Shown: positions 1 to 7,255 of the stretch, piece after piece
How the letters are laid out: each line of letters opens with the position of its first letter
Position numbering within the stretch: the stretch's first letter is position 1
Assembly (NCBI GenBank): GCA_903887975.1
Contig: CAISSD010000031.1
Span: 1-12,554 of the forward strand
Length of the DNA: 12,554 nt
Direction of reading: 5' to 3'
Source: an uncultured Legionellaceae bacterium
GTDB taxonomy: Bacteria; Pseudomonadota; Gammaproteobacteria; Legionellales; Legionellaceae
Notes under the pieces: generated by a model
What the model was told of the DNA's origin: nothing
Seen by the model: only the letters and a program-made list of their open reading frames with translations
The model's database searches: none
Program-made: the position numbers and the translations under genes

Positions 1-267
1 AGCAATCAGTGCGGCAATTCTCTGGCGTTTAATCCCTGACAAGACCAAAGATTCACCCTGCCAAAAATAACCATGGTGGACCAACAAAGCATCAGCATGG
101 CATGCAACAGCCTTTTCTATGATCTCATAAGAGGCAGAAACCGCGGTGCATATTTTTTTAATCTCAGATTTTCCCTCAACCTGCAATCCGTTGGGGGCAT
201 AATCTTGATAATTCTTACAATCCAATAAATCATGCACATATTCGGCTAAAGCATCTCGATGAATCAT
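1..267 (-). CDS. Nif3-like dinuclear metal-centre protein (DUF34/YbgI family), N-terminal part
   Basis: The minus strand reads an open frame of 89 codons from an ATG at 265-267 to the left edge, so the 3' end is missing. The protein begins MIHRDALAEYVHDLL and contains YAPNGLQVEG and ALLVHHGYFW. These are hallmarks of the Nif3/YbgI/DUF34 family; the paired histidines contribute to the two-metal site in known structures. Family members are usually about 250 residues, so roughly a third is visible. The family is hexameric and often annotated as GTP cyclohydrolase 1 type 2-like, but its physiological role is unsettled. The start codon overlaps the murA stop in an ATGA arrangement, so translation is probably coupled to murA. 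The family call is confident; no specific reaction is claimed. Confidence 0.9.
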   Translation of the reverse strand, partial: MIHRDALAEYVHDLLDCKNYQDYAPNGLQVEGKSEIKKICTAVSASYEIIEKAVACHADALLVHHGYFWQGESLVLSGIKRQRIAALIA

Positions 268-1532
268 GACGAAGTAGACCGATGAATGTCCGCCCCCAAT
301 TGAAGAAACTTTTCATCGACGCGCTCATAACCTCTGTCAACATGATAAACCCGCTCAATGGTTGTTTGACCCTTGGCCACAAGTCCTGCCAAAATCAGAC
401 TGGCTGAGGCCCTCAAATCAGTTGCCATCACCGGTGCGCCAGTTAATTGCTCAATGCCTGAAATCATGGCCGTATTGCCTTGCACACGAATGCGTGCACC
501 CATACGTTGCATTTCTTGCACATGCATGAAACGATTTTCAAAAATGGTTTCCACCACCTGACAAGCACCCTCTGCCACCGTGTTCAAGGCCATAAATTGC
601 GCTTGCATGTCCGTGGGAAAAGCAGGATACGGCGCTGTAGAAATATCCACAGCCTTGGGTCTTGCACCGTTCATATCCAGTGTCACCCAATCCTCACCAA
701 GGCTCAAGGTCGCGCCTGTCTCTTCAAATTTACACAGCATTGACAACAAATTGTCAGGTCGTACACCTCGAACCGTCACCTTGCCTCGAGTTAATGCACC
801 AGCAGCCAGATACGTTCCCGCCTCGATTCGATCGGGCATAATGCTGTATTCACCACCACTTAAAGAATCAACCCCATCAATCACGATGGTATGCGTTCCA
901 GCGCCTTTGATACGCGCACCCATCGAAATAAGAAAATTCGCCAAATCCACCACCTCAGGTTCTCTGGCAGCGTTTTTTATCAATGTTTGTCCTTCGGCCA
1001 ATACAGCTGCCATCATGATGTTTTCTGTACCAGTCACGGTCACCGTATCAAACATCAAGGTTTTTCCTTGCAAGCGCCCACGCGGACAACATGCTTTAAC
1101 ATAACCATTTTCAACCACAATCTCTGCACCCATGGATTTTAGTGCTTTTAAATGCAAATCCACCGGACGACTACCAATGGCACACCCCCCAGGCAAAGAA
1201 ACATCAGCGCGCCCAAAGCGTGTCAACAATGGCCCTAAAACCAAAATGGAAGCACGCATGGTTTTCACCAACTCATAAGATGCCACCAAATCATGCACCT
1301 GATTGGCATCAATGTGCCATGATTGATGCTCATCAATATCAATGTGTGCACCCAGTTGCCGCATCAATGCTGCCATGGTCATCACATCATTAAGACGCGG
1401 AACATTTTTTAAGGTCACATTATCGGTTGCCAAAAGTGTTGCCGCCATAATCGGAAGTGCGGCATTTTTGGCGCCGGAAATCAAAACTTCACCTTGCAAA
1501 GCGCGACCGCCTGTGATGATCAATTTATCCAC
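264..1532 (-). CDS. murA: UDP-N-acetylglucosamine 1-carboxyvinyltransferase MurA
   Basis: MurA transfers enolpyruvate from phosphoenolpyruvate to UDP-GlcNAc in the cytoplasm, the first committed step of peptidoglycan synthesis. The 422-residue product has the usual family length. SGAKNA places the conserved lysine at residue 22. LPGGCAIGSRPVDLHL places the catalytic cysteine at residue 117, equivalent to Cys115 of E. coli. This residue is the fosfomycin target and has not become the aspartate seen in intrinsically resistant MurA forms. RIEAGTYL and the C-terminal DLRASASLILAGL are also typical. The start is a GTG at 1530-1532, preceded by a GGGAGA ribosome-binding sequence that lies inside the ibaG end; the two genes overlap by 8 bases. 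The downstream overlap with the Nif3-like gene is ATGA. The order mlaB-ibaG-murA matches E. coli. Confidence 0.98.
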   Translation of the reverse strand: MDKLIITGGRALQGEVLISGAKNAALPIMAATLLATDNVTLKNVPRLNDVMTMAALMRQLGAHIDIDEHQSWHIDANQVHDLVASYELVKTMRASILVLGPLLTRFGRADVSLPGGCAIGSRPVDLHLKALKSMGAEIVVENGYVKACCPRGRLQGKTLMFDTVTVTGTENIMMAAVLAEGQTLIKNAAREPEVVDLANFLISMGARIKGAGTHTIVIDGVDSLSGGEYSIMPDRIEAGTYLAAGALTRGKVTVRGVRPDNLLSMLCKFEETGATLSLGEDWVTLDMNGARPKAVDISTAPYPAFPTDMQAQFMALNTVAEGACQVVETIFENRFMHVQEMQRMGARIRVQGNTAMISGIEQLTGAPVMATDLRASASLILAGLVAKGQTTIERVYHVDRGYERVDEKFLQLGADIHRSTSS

Positions 1533-1770
1533 GTTGCTTCTCCCATTCTTCGTTGGTCCAGGTATTCATATGGACAGCATGTAATGCACCACTGGCAATC
1601 CAATGATTGATTTTACCATACAACCACTTTTGACGCGAAAGCTTGGATTGATTGACAAAAACATCCGAGACCACCGTTAATTGATAATGGTGTCCATCAC
1701 CATCAACCACCACATGGGAAACCTCGGGTAACAACTTTAAATGCATCATTATTTCTTCATGCGAAATCAT
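1525..1770 (-). CDS. ibaG: BolA-family protein IbaG
   Basis: This is a small BolA-type protein of 81 residues (E. coli IbaG has 84). After MISHEEIMMHLKLLPEV comes VVVDGDGHHYQLTVVS, which resembles the E. coli VHVSGDGSHFQVIAV segment. QKWLYGKINHWIASGALHAV with the following TWTNEEW matches the BolA helix region and the typical C-terminus. BolA proteins pair with monothiol glutaredoxins around [2Fe-2S] clusters and are linked to iron and acid responses; IbaG is the mla-linked paralogue. The frame is open further upstream to 1839, but that extension lies wholly within mlaB and does not resemble the family. I therefore chose the ATG at 1768-1770, which gives a 14-base overlap with mlaB. The last 8 bases overlap murA. 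Confidence 0.93.
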   Translation of the reverse strand: MISHEEIMMHLKLLPEVSHVVVDGDGHHYQLTVVSDVFVNQSKLSRQKWLYGKINHWIASGALHAVHMNTWTNEEWEKQRG

Positions 1771-2056
1771 GTGAACCGTCCAACAAATTTCCCAAACCAC
1801 AAAACTCTGCCAATGCCACAATATTGCTTGAAGCACCAAGTATATTTAATTCTTTACCATGTTTTTGACTCAACCGCTGAGCTTCAATCAACAACGCAAG
1901 TCCTGCTGTATCACATTGAATCACATCGGTTAAATCAAATTGAATACCAGCGTGTTGTTGATTCTGCATACATTGCTTCAAACGCTGACCATCAGACCAT
2001 GCGTTTTCAAACGTAAGTTTACTTGAAGGCTTAAATAATGCCACCTGTTTCATCAT
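1757..2056 (-). CDS. mlaB: MlaB, STAS-domain subunit of the Mla phospholipid transporter
   Basis: This is a 99-residue single STAS domain. The central FDLTDVIQCDTAGLALLIEA carries the D-[ST]-A-G motif at the start of the STAS helix; the threonine corresponds to the residue important in E. coli MlaB. In the inner-membrane MlaFEDB complex, MlaB binds the MlaF ATPase and supports its assembly and activity. The gene starts with an ATG at 2054-2056 that overlaps the mlaC stop (ATGA), and its own end overlaps ibaG by 14 bases. Length and position (last mla gene, before ibaG) fit the family. STAS domains also occur in anti-sigma antagonists, but the operon context makes MlaB the clear choice. Confidence 0.95.
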   Translation of the reverse strand: MMKQVALFKPSSKLTFENAWSDGQRLKQCMQNQQHAGIQFDLTDVIQCDTAGLALLIEAQRLSQKHGKELNILGASSNIVALAEFCGLGNLLDGSHDFA

Positions 2057-2655
2057 GCAGCCTTTTTGGTATGTTGTAGTTCAACAATCAAATCATGCAT
2101 GGATGATTTTTTTAATGCATCAGCGCATTGTGCATGAAAGCTTTGTAACAAACTAACCCCTTCAACATTCAGATCATACACCATCCATTGTCCATTTTTT
2201 AATACCATTTGATAACTTAATGGTATTTTTTGCCCATTTGGTCGATGTATGACGCTGTTCACTCGAATAAATTTTTGATTGGGCATCATGCGAACCGGAC
2301 TAAATTTAACGGTTTCGCCTGAATACTCCGACAATGGATTGGCATAGGTTCGAACCACCAATGACGTAAACGCTTTGGTGAATTCTTTTTTATCAGAAGC
2401 CGAAGCTTTACGCCAAGCTTCGCGACCCAAAACTGAACGCGCCATCCCTTGGACATCCACATGAGGCAACAAATAAGTCACAATGGCTTGATGAATCAAT
2501 GATTTGTTGGTTTTGAGTTGCGCTTGATTTTGTTTTAAATTGGCAATGATTTTTGCTGCAGACTGCTCCAACATCGGGACCGGTGAAGCATTATCCCAAA
2601 CAAAAGATGCACTCAAAGTAAAAATAGCAATCAAGAAATATTTTAATCGATTCAT
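2053..2655 (-). CDS. mlaC: MlaC, periplasmic phospholipid-binding shuttle protein
   Basis: This 200-residue protein belongs to the MlaC/Ttg2D family. In the Mla pathway MlaC carries phospholipids across the periplasm between the outer-membrane MlaA complex and inner-membrane MlaFEDB. The N-terminus (NRLKYFLIAIFTLSASFVW) is a basic residue plus a hydrophobic stretch, as expected for a Sec signal peptide. The mature part shows the family pattern: a helical region with YLLPHVDVQGMARSVLG, then EAWRKASASDKKEFTKAF, and a beta-rich C-terminal half with SYQMVLKNGQWMVYDLNVEG. Nine bases separate it from mlaD, and it overlaps mlaB by 4 bases. An AGGATGAG stretch lies before the ATG. No oddities were seen. 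Confidence 0.96.
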   Translation of the reverse strand: MNRLKYFLIAIFTLSASFVWDNASPVPMLEQSAAKIIANLKQNQAQLKTNKSLIHQAIVTYLLPHVDVQGMARSVLGREAWRKASASDKKEFTKAFTSLVVRTYANPLSEYSGETVKFSPVRMMPNQKFIRVNSVIHRPNGQKIPLSYQMVLKNGQWMVYDLNVEGVSLLQSFHAQCADALKKSSMHDLIVELQHTKKAA

Positions 2656-2664
2656 CGTCTCATC

Positions 2665-3147
2665 CTATTTTTTAATATTAAACAACAATTGACCAATTAA
2701 ATTTTCAAGAATCACCGCTTCTTGCGTTTTGGCAATCACATCCCCTGCTCTTAAATAAGCATGCTTGCTGGTGGGATCTTCATCAAAGCCTGGAACAATG
2801 CTGATGTAATTTGAACCCAACAAGCCTTCCGTTAAAATTCTTGCAGAGACATCTTCAAACGGAATGGGTTTGTTAGCACGCAACATCATGGTGACTTTGG
2901 CATTTAATGTGCCGGCTTGCAATTCAATCGCAGTCACTTCACCAATTTTAACGCCAGCAACCGTCACTGGTGCCCGAATTTTTAATCCGCCAATATCACT
3001 AAAATCAGCAGAAATTTGATAGTGTTTCGACGACCCAAAGCCTGAAAAACCAGAAACCTGAATCACCATAAATAAAAAAGCCAACACACCCAATACAATA
3101 AAAACGCCAACCCCAAAATCCATAGCCCGATAACGTTGTTTATTCAT
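2665..3147 (-). CDS. mlaD: MlaD, MCE-domain lipid-binding subunit anchored in the inner membrane
   Basis: This 160-residue MCE-family protein has one N-terminal membrane segment (about residues 10-32: FGVGVFIVLGVLAFLFMVI) followed by a single periplasmic MCE domain. ISADFSDIGGLKIRAPVTVA and GVKIGEVTAIEL are typical MCE sequence; LLGSNYISIVPG lies in the C-terminal part of the domain. MlaD forms the hexameric ring through which lipid passes between MlaE and MlaC. The ATG follows the mlaE stop directly (TAAATG), and the ribosome-binding sequence GGAGG lies in the last mlaE codons. At 160 residues it is slightly shorter than E. coli MlaD (183). Confidence 0.96.
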   Translation of the reverse strand: MNKQRYRAMDFGVGVFIVLGVLAFLFMVIQVSGFSGFGSSKHYQISADFSDIGGLKIRAPVTVAGVKIGEVTAIELQAGTLNAKVTMMLRANKPIPFEDVSARILTEGLLGSNYISIVPGFDEDPTSKHAYLRAGDVIAKTQEAVILENLIGQLLFNIKK

Positions 3148-3930
3148 TTACCATCCTCCAATCATCATCGCTGTCAATAAAAAATCAAACCCAAGAACGG
3201 CCAATGATGAGAAAACCACGGTTCTTGTTGTTGCCTGACTAATCCCTTCGGCCGTTGCAACACAGGTAAAGCCCTTAAACATCGCAATCCAAACAATGAT
3301 GAGTGCAAAAATTTCGCTTTTAAGCACACCACTTAAAACATCTTGCTTCAAATCAACCGCCGCTTGCATGTTCGACCAAAAACTTCCCGAGTCAACACCC
3401 AACCACACCACACCAATCAAATAGCCACCAAAAATGGCAACTGCTGAAAAAATCAACGTCAATAAGGGCAGCGCCACCAATACCGCTAAAAATCGAGGTA
3501 AAATAATACGCCCAAGCGGATCAACCCCCATCATGTCCATGCTGGACAACTGTTCGGTGGCTTTCATCAAACCGATCCCCGCCGTCAATGAAGAGCCTGC
3601 ACGCCCTGCAAACAATAATGCGCCAATCACAGGACCCAACTCACGTGCAATACTCAAAGCCAGCAATGCACCCAATTGAGATTCCGCACCAAAACGCTCT
3701 AAAGTATGATAGCCCTGTAAACCAACAACCATCCCAATAAAAAGACCAGAAACCATAATGATGAGACACGACAACAACCCAACAAAATACAATTGCTCTA
3801 AAAACTCTGGAATCAATTGTCTTAATTTGGGTTTTCTAAACAACACCATCAGCAAAAAGCGCACTGAAAACCCCAAAGATTGCATGGTTGCCACACTGCG
3901 TTGTCCCAAACAAGCAATCCAATCAAGCAT
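3148..3930 (-). CDS. mlaE: MlaE, permease subunit of the Mla phospholipid ABC transporter
   Basis: This is the membrane permease of MlaFEDB. The frame is open back to 4059, but that extension lies inside mlaF. The ATG at 3928-3930 gives exactly 260 residues, the E. coli length, and the expected MLDWIACLGQ start, so I chose it. The MlaE signature is clear: ELGPVIGALLFAGRAGSSL, then MKATEQLSSMDMMGVDPLG and ILPR, the cytoplasmic loop that contacts the ATPase. Several hydrophobic segments follow, including LAVLVALPLLTLIFSAVAIF and IFALIIVWIAMFKGF. The gene overlaps mlaF by 8 bases and abuts mlaD, in the same order as in E. coli. Confidence 0.97.
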   Translation of the reverse strand: MLDWIACLGQRSVATMQSLGFSVRFLLMVLFRKPKLRQLIPEFLEQLYFVGLLSCLIIMVSGLFIGMVVGLQGYHTLERFGAESQLGALLALSIARELGPVIGALLFAGRAGSSLTAGIGLMKATEQLSSMDMMGVDPLGRIILPRFLAVLVALPLLTLIFSAVAIFGGYLIGVVWLGVDSGSFWSNMQAAVDLKQDVLSGVLKSEIFALIIVWIAMFKGFTCVATAEGISQATTRTVVFSSLAVLGFDFLLTAMMIGGW

Positions 3931-4720
3931 CGAGCAACTCCTCAGTATAAGGACGAGCGGGATAATGAAAAGGCACCACGCCATCGGCTTCACCATACAT
4001 AAATTGCCTGACTTCAGGCTCTGATGATTGCAATAACTGCTGTGGCTCCCCTTCTGCAATCACACATCCCCCAGCAATCAAGTATACATAATCGGCAATT
4101 GAACATGTTTCTTGAACATCATGGGACACAATGATTGTTGTGGTTTGCAATAATTGATTCAACCGTTTGATGAGTCTCAACAAAACCCCCATGGCAATGG
4201 GGTCTTGACCCGTAAAAGGCTCATCGTACATCATCAGCTCTGGATCAAGTGCTATGGTTCGGGCCAAGGCGACACGCCTTGCCATACCACCAGATAGTTC
4301 TTCTGGCATCAAATGTGCTGCACCTCTTAAACCAACCGCTTCTAATTTCATCAATACAATATCACGAATCATTGCAGAATTAAGACGCGTATGTTCTTTT
4401 AAAGCAAAAGCAACGTTATCAAATACCGTAAGATGCGTGAATAACGAGCCACTTTGGAACAACAATCCCATATTGCGTCTTAATTTAAACAAGGCTTTTC
4501 TAGAACTTTGATGAACATTTTGTCCGTCGACAACAATCGAACCTGAATCGGGCTGCAATAATCCGCCGATTAAACGCAATAATGTGGTTTTACCGCAGCC
4601 ACTGGGGCCCATAATCGCTGTTATTTTTCCTCGGGGAACACGAATATTCACGCGATTAAAAATAATGCGATCTTCATGGGAAAAAACCAGATCTGAAATT
4701 TCAACACTATGCTTTTGCAT
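3923..4720 (-). CDS. mlaF: MlaF, ATPase subunit of the Mla phospholipid ABC transporter
   Basis: This 265-residue ABC ATPase powers phospholipid movement by MlaFEDB. Seen in order: Walker A GPSGCGKTT (residues 38-46), Q-loop LLFQSGSLF (Gln 89), signature LSGGMARR (from residue 142), Walker B ELMMYDEP (161-168, catalytic Glu 167) and switch histidine in IIVSHD (His 200). The longest open frame begins one codon earlier with TTG; I prefer the ATG at 4718-4720. Upstream there is only a weak GAG about 7 bases away and a GAGGG further off. It is the first mla gene, 62 bases after cvpA with a candidate promoter in the gap, so it may start its own transcript as well as being read through from accD. 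Its end overlaps mlaE by 8 bases. Confidence 0.97.
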   Translation of the reverse strand: MQKHSVEISDLVFSHEDRIIFNRVNIRVPRGKITAIMGPSGCGKTTLLRLIGGLLQPDSGSIVVDGQNVHQSSRKALFKLRRNMGLLFQSGSLFTHLTVFDNVAFALKEHTRLNSAMIRDIVLMKLEAVGLRGAAHLMPEELSGGMARRVALARTIALDPELMMYDEPFTGQDPIAMGVLLRLIKRLNQLLQTTTIIVSHDVQETCSIADYVYLIAGGCVIAEGEPQQLLQSSEPEVRQFMYGEADGVVPFHYPARPYTEELLDA

Positions 4721-4750
4721 CAAGACTCAATGTAACCCTCTATAAATTGA

Positions 4751-4781
4751 ATTATAAACCCATATTGATGAATTTTGCCAA
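4751..4781 (-). promoter_or_regulatory. Candidate sigma-70 promoter for mlaF
   Basis: On the minus strand, TATAAT (4751-4756) is a perfect -10 box. TTGGCA (4776-4781) is a good -35 box, but the spacer is 19 bases, longer than the usual 17. It sits in the only sizeable gap of the minus-strand block, just upstream of mlaF, giving a leader of about 25 bases. The call is from pattern alone. Confidence 0.38.
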
Positions 4782-4782
4782 T

Positions 4783-5340
4783 TTAAACGTCGAGAATGAC
4801 ATCATTGGTTGCAAAAACCAATGATTTAGAGCCTGAATCCATGCCACGAACCTGTTGAATAAAATCAGGCATAAAGCCCCGCATCCAATGAACAATGGGC
4901 ACAAACTTTGGATAAAGCCATGATTTTTGCGTGTATTGCTGATAAGGAACAGCTGTAATCTGTAGAACTAAAAAAAACAACGCAATCACAAACACGCCTC
5001 GAATCAAGCCAAAACCAAAACCCAATAATCTATCAACACCACTTAATCCGGCATGTTTTAACACCAAACTTAAAAGCGCATTAAACAACGCCCCCAAAAG
5101 CAATACCGCAATAAAAATTAAAACCAGTGCCAACACATAACGTAATGATGCCTCATGGACATATGGATTCAACCAATGGTCCATCAATGGCGCTAATTTT
5201 ATCGCCAAAAATACTGCTGCAATCCAAATACCCAATGATGTTAATTCTTTGACAAAACCACGAAAAAAACCCACCAACATCGAGAGCACCATCAAACTCA
5301 TGATCGCAATATCCAACCAATACCAAGAACCATTCATCAT
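4783..5340 (-). CDS. cvpA: CvpA-family membrane protein
   Basis: This 185-residue integral membrane protein belongs to the CvpA family. The N-terminus WLDIAIMSLMVLSMLVGFFR with the following GFVKELTSLGIW is the family signature. There are about four hydrophobic segments: residues 8-25, 33-50, 67-95 and 107-126. GVDRLLGFGFGLIRG is the conserved loop before the last segment. CvpA is needed for colicin V production in E. coli and has been linked to envelope and bile resistance, but its molecular role is unknown. Two ATGs in tandem lie at 5335-5340; the first is used here. Three bases separate it from dedD. In E. coli purF follows cvpA; here the next gene is mlaF. Confidence 0.93.
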   Translation of the reverse strand: MMNGSWYWLDIAIMSLMVLSMLVGFFRGFVKELTSLGIWIAAVFLAIKLAPLMDHWLNPYVHEASLRYVLALVLIFIAVLLLGALFNALLSLVLKHAGLSGVDRLLGFGFGLIRGVFVIALFFLVLQITAVPYQQYTQKSWLYPKFVPIVHWMRGFMPDFIQQVRGMDSGSKSLVFATNDVILDV

Positions 5341-5343
5341 GAT

Positions 5344-5979
5344 TTATCCCAATGCTGATTTTACAATAAATCCATTAAGCTTTAGATTGTTGGCCAATTT
5401 TTTTTGTACTTCAAGTGCGGCAGTACGTTGTTTTAATGGCCCAACCATCACTTTATAAACCAAGCCTTGGGCGGTTGAAAGCTTGATGAAGCGTGCATCA
5501 TAACCTTGAAGCTTTAAACGCTCTACCAAATGAGACGCATTGGCCGATTTTGAAAATGAAGCCAATTGAACGGCATATTGCTGAGGCAACAACTGTGCGG
5601 TTGGTTTTGTTATGGGTTTGGGTGATTTTGTTGGAACACGCTCAGCTTTTGCCACAATAGATGGCGCAACGTTAACAACATCCACAACCGGTTTACTTGG
5701 AACATCCAAACGCGCAATTTGCGACTTGGGTGGCGCTTCGGGGATGGCTGGCAAATCAATCTTGGTGATCTTCATGTGTGCAAACATTTGTTTGGCTTTG
5801 GGAATCACCACCACAGGCATTTTGGGCTTGGGCGGAAGTCGTACTGAAACATTCACCGCTTCGGCAAAATGTTGGTTGGATTGCTTCACCATTGCAGGAA
5901 TCATAATCACTGCAATCGACAACATCACAATCAACCCCGTTAAGCGATGTTTCATACGCTCAGTCATCATTAATTTCAT
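5344..5979 (-). CDS. dedD: SPOR-domain membrane protein, DedD-like
   Basis: This 211-residue protein has a short cytoplasmic N-terminus, one membrane segment (residues 13-31, LTGLIVMLSIAVIMIPAMV), a long proline/lysine/valine-rich periplasmic linker (about 45-130) and a C-terminal SPOR domain (about 133-207). YAVQLASF opens the SPOR domain and YKVMVGPL is its second conserved strand. SPOR domains bind denuded glycan strands and bring proteins to the division septum; E. coli DedD is a cell-division protein encoded between folC and cvpA, as here. The ATG at 5977-5979 overlaps the folC stop (ATGA) and has GGAG seven bases upstream. Internal ATGs a few codons later are possible starts. The call rests on context as well as domain, since the linker is not conserved. 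Confidence 0.88.
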   Translation of the reverse strand: MKLMMTERMKHRLTGLIVMLSIAVIMIPAMVKQSNQHFAEAVNVSVRLPPKPKMPVVVIPKAKQMFAHMKITKIDLPAIPEAPPKSQIARLDVPSKPVVDVVNVAPSIVAKAERVPTKSPKPITKPTAQLLPQQYAVQLASFSKSANASHLVERLKLQGYDARFIKLSTAQGLVYKVMVGPLKQRTAALEVQKKLANNLKLNGFIVKSALG

Positions 5980-7247
5980 GCCGCTTCTCCTTCTAGCTCA
6001 TGGCAAAGTATCGGACCAACCATCAAAAAAGACCCATAAACCAATACCATATCGCATGCTTTGGCTTCTGACAATGCCGATTGGTAGGCCAACAACGGAT
6101 CATCATAACAAATTGTCTTGGTATTGACCAGTCCTGCAACACGAAATGCATCCATCAATTGCGTTTCATCTGCAGCTCGAGAGCCTTGAAGCAAAGCAAT
6201 ATGCCAAGCATCAACATAGGCCAACATGGGTTTGATTAAACCGGGTAAATCTTTATCACGCAATCCAGAAAAAACGGCATGCAACCGGCCATGACCCTTC
6301 ATTTGATGTACTTTTTGGGCTAAATAATCAGCGGCTTGTGGATTGTGCGCCACATCAAAAACCTTGGTCACAGCGCCTGAAATCACGTGCAAACGCCCAA
6401 AAATTGAAACCGACTCCATGGCTTTTGCCCAAACATCTGGCGCATAGGGCAACGACGCTTTCAAACAATGCATCGCCATCAAAGCCGCCGCAGCAGATTG
6501 GGGATGAATGTTGGGTTTGGGTAATTGAAAACGCTCATGACCAATCTTTAATTGAAACCCATGCGCATCAATATGGATGTCATAAGCCTCACCCAAACGC
6601 ATTAACGGTGCATTCAGCAATCGCGCGTGCTGCAACACCGATTGAGGAGGATTGCTGTCTGCATAAATCATGGGTTTTTCAGGTCGCATAATGCCTGCTT
6701 TCTCAAAACCAATGGCCTCCAGTGTCGAACCCAAATAATCTTCATGATCCAAAGCAACGGTTGTGATGATGGCAACATCCGCATCCATTAAATTTGTGGC
6801 ATCCAAACGCCCACCAACGCCAACTTCCAAAATCACAACATCCGGCGCATTGGATTTAAAATAGGCAAGCGCTGCAAGTGTTGCCATTTCAAAATAAGTT
6901 AATTGGTGTGCTTTGGGTGATGCGTCAATATAGGCCAATAAATCACACAAAACATCATCTTCAATGGGTTTTTGATTAAGCCGAATACGCTCATTAAATC
7001 GAAACAAATGCGGTGAGGTATAAGCGCCGACTTTATAACCTGCAGCAAGATACAAACCTTCAAGCATGCTCACGGTAGAGCCTTTTCCATTGGTCCCGGT
7101 CACCGTAATCACTTTAGACTGCAGGCTTGTTAAATGGAGATCACGGGCCACCTCTCGAATGGCATAAAGCCGTAATCGAACTTCTTGGGTATGGCGATGC
7201 TCCAACGCATACAACCATTCTGCCAACGAGCGTTTATTCACCGCCAT
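5976..7247 (-). CDS. folC: Bifunctional folylpolyglutamate / dihydrofolate synthase FolC
   Basis: FolC adds glutamate to dihydropteroate to make dihydrofolate and extends folate polyglutamate tails, using ATP in the cytoplasm. The 423-residue protein fits the family length. Seen: VITVTGTNGKGSTVSML with the P-loop GTNGKGST (residues 51-58), YTSPHLFRFNERI, YFEMATLAALAYF, VILEVGVGGRLDATN, VALDHEDYLG and VFDVAHNPQAA, all Mur-ligase/FolC motifs in the right order. The frame also allows a TTG one codon earlier. I chose the ATG at 7245-7247, with an AAGGG a few bases upstream. Eight bases separate it from accD and it overlaps dedD by four. Confidence 0.97.
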   Translation of the reverse strand: MAVNKRSLAEWLYALEHRHTQEVRLRLYAIREVARDLHLTSLQSKVITVTGTNGKGSTVSMLEGLYLAAGYKVGAYTSPHLFRFNERIRLNQKPIEDDVLCDLLAYIDASPKAHQLTYFEMATLAALAYFKSNAPDVVILEVGVGGRLDATNLMDADVAIITTVALDHEDYLGSTLEAIGFEKAGIMRPEKPMIYADSNPPQSVLQHARLLNAPLMRLGEAYDIHIDAHGFQLKIGHERFQLPKPNIHPQSAAAALMAMHCLKASLPYAPDVWAKAMESVSIFGRLHVISGAVTKVFDVAHNPQAADYLAQKVHQMKGHGRLHAVFSGLRDKDLPGLIKPMLAYVDAWHIALLQGSRAADETQLMDAFRVAGLVNTKTICYDDPLLAYQSALSEAKACDMVLVYGSFLMVGPILCHELEGEAA

Positions 7248-7255
7248 CAACCCTT

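Noticed and set aside
580..1104. Plus-strand open frame of 174 codons
   Set aside because: It lies wholly antisense to murA, which is beyond doubt, and has no protein-family features. The same holds for plus-strand frames opposite mlaE, mlaF, dedD, folC and accD.
1771..1839. N-terminal extension of ibaG
   Set aside because: The extra 23 codons are inside mlaB in another frame and do not resemble BolA proteins; the ATG at 1768-1770 gives the family length.
3931..4059. N-terminal extension of mlaE
   Set aside because: It is contained in the 3' end of mlaF; the ATG at 3928-3930 gives the standard 260-residue protein.
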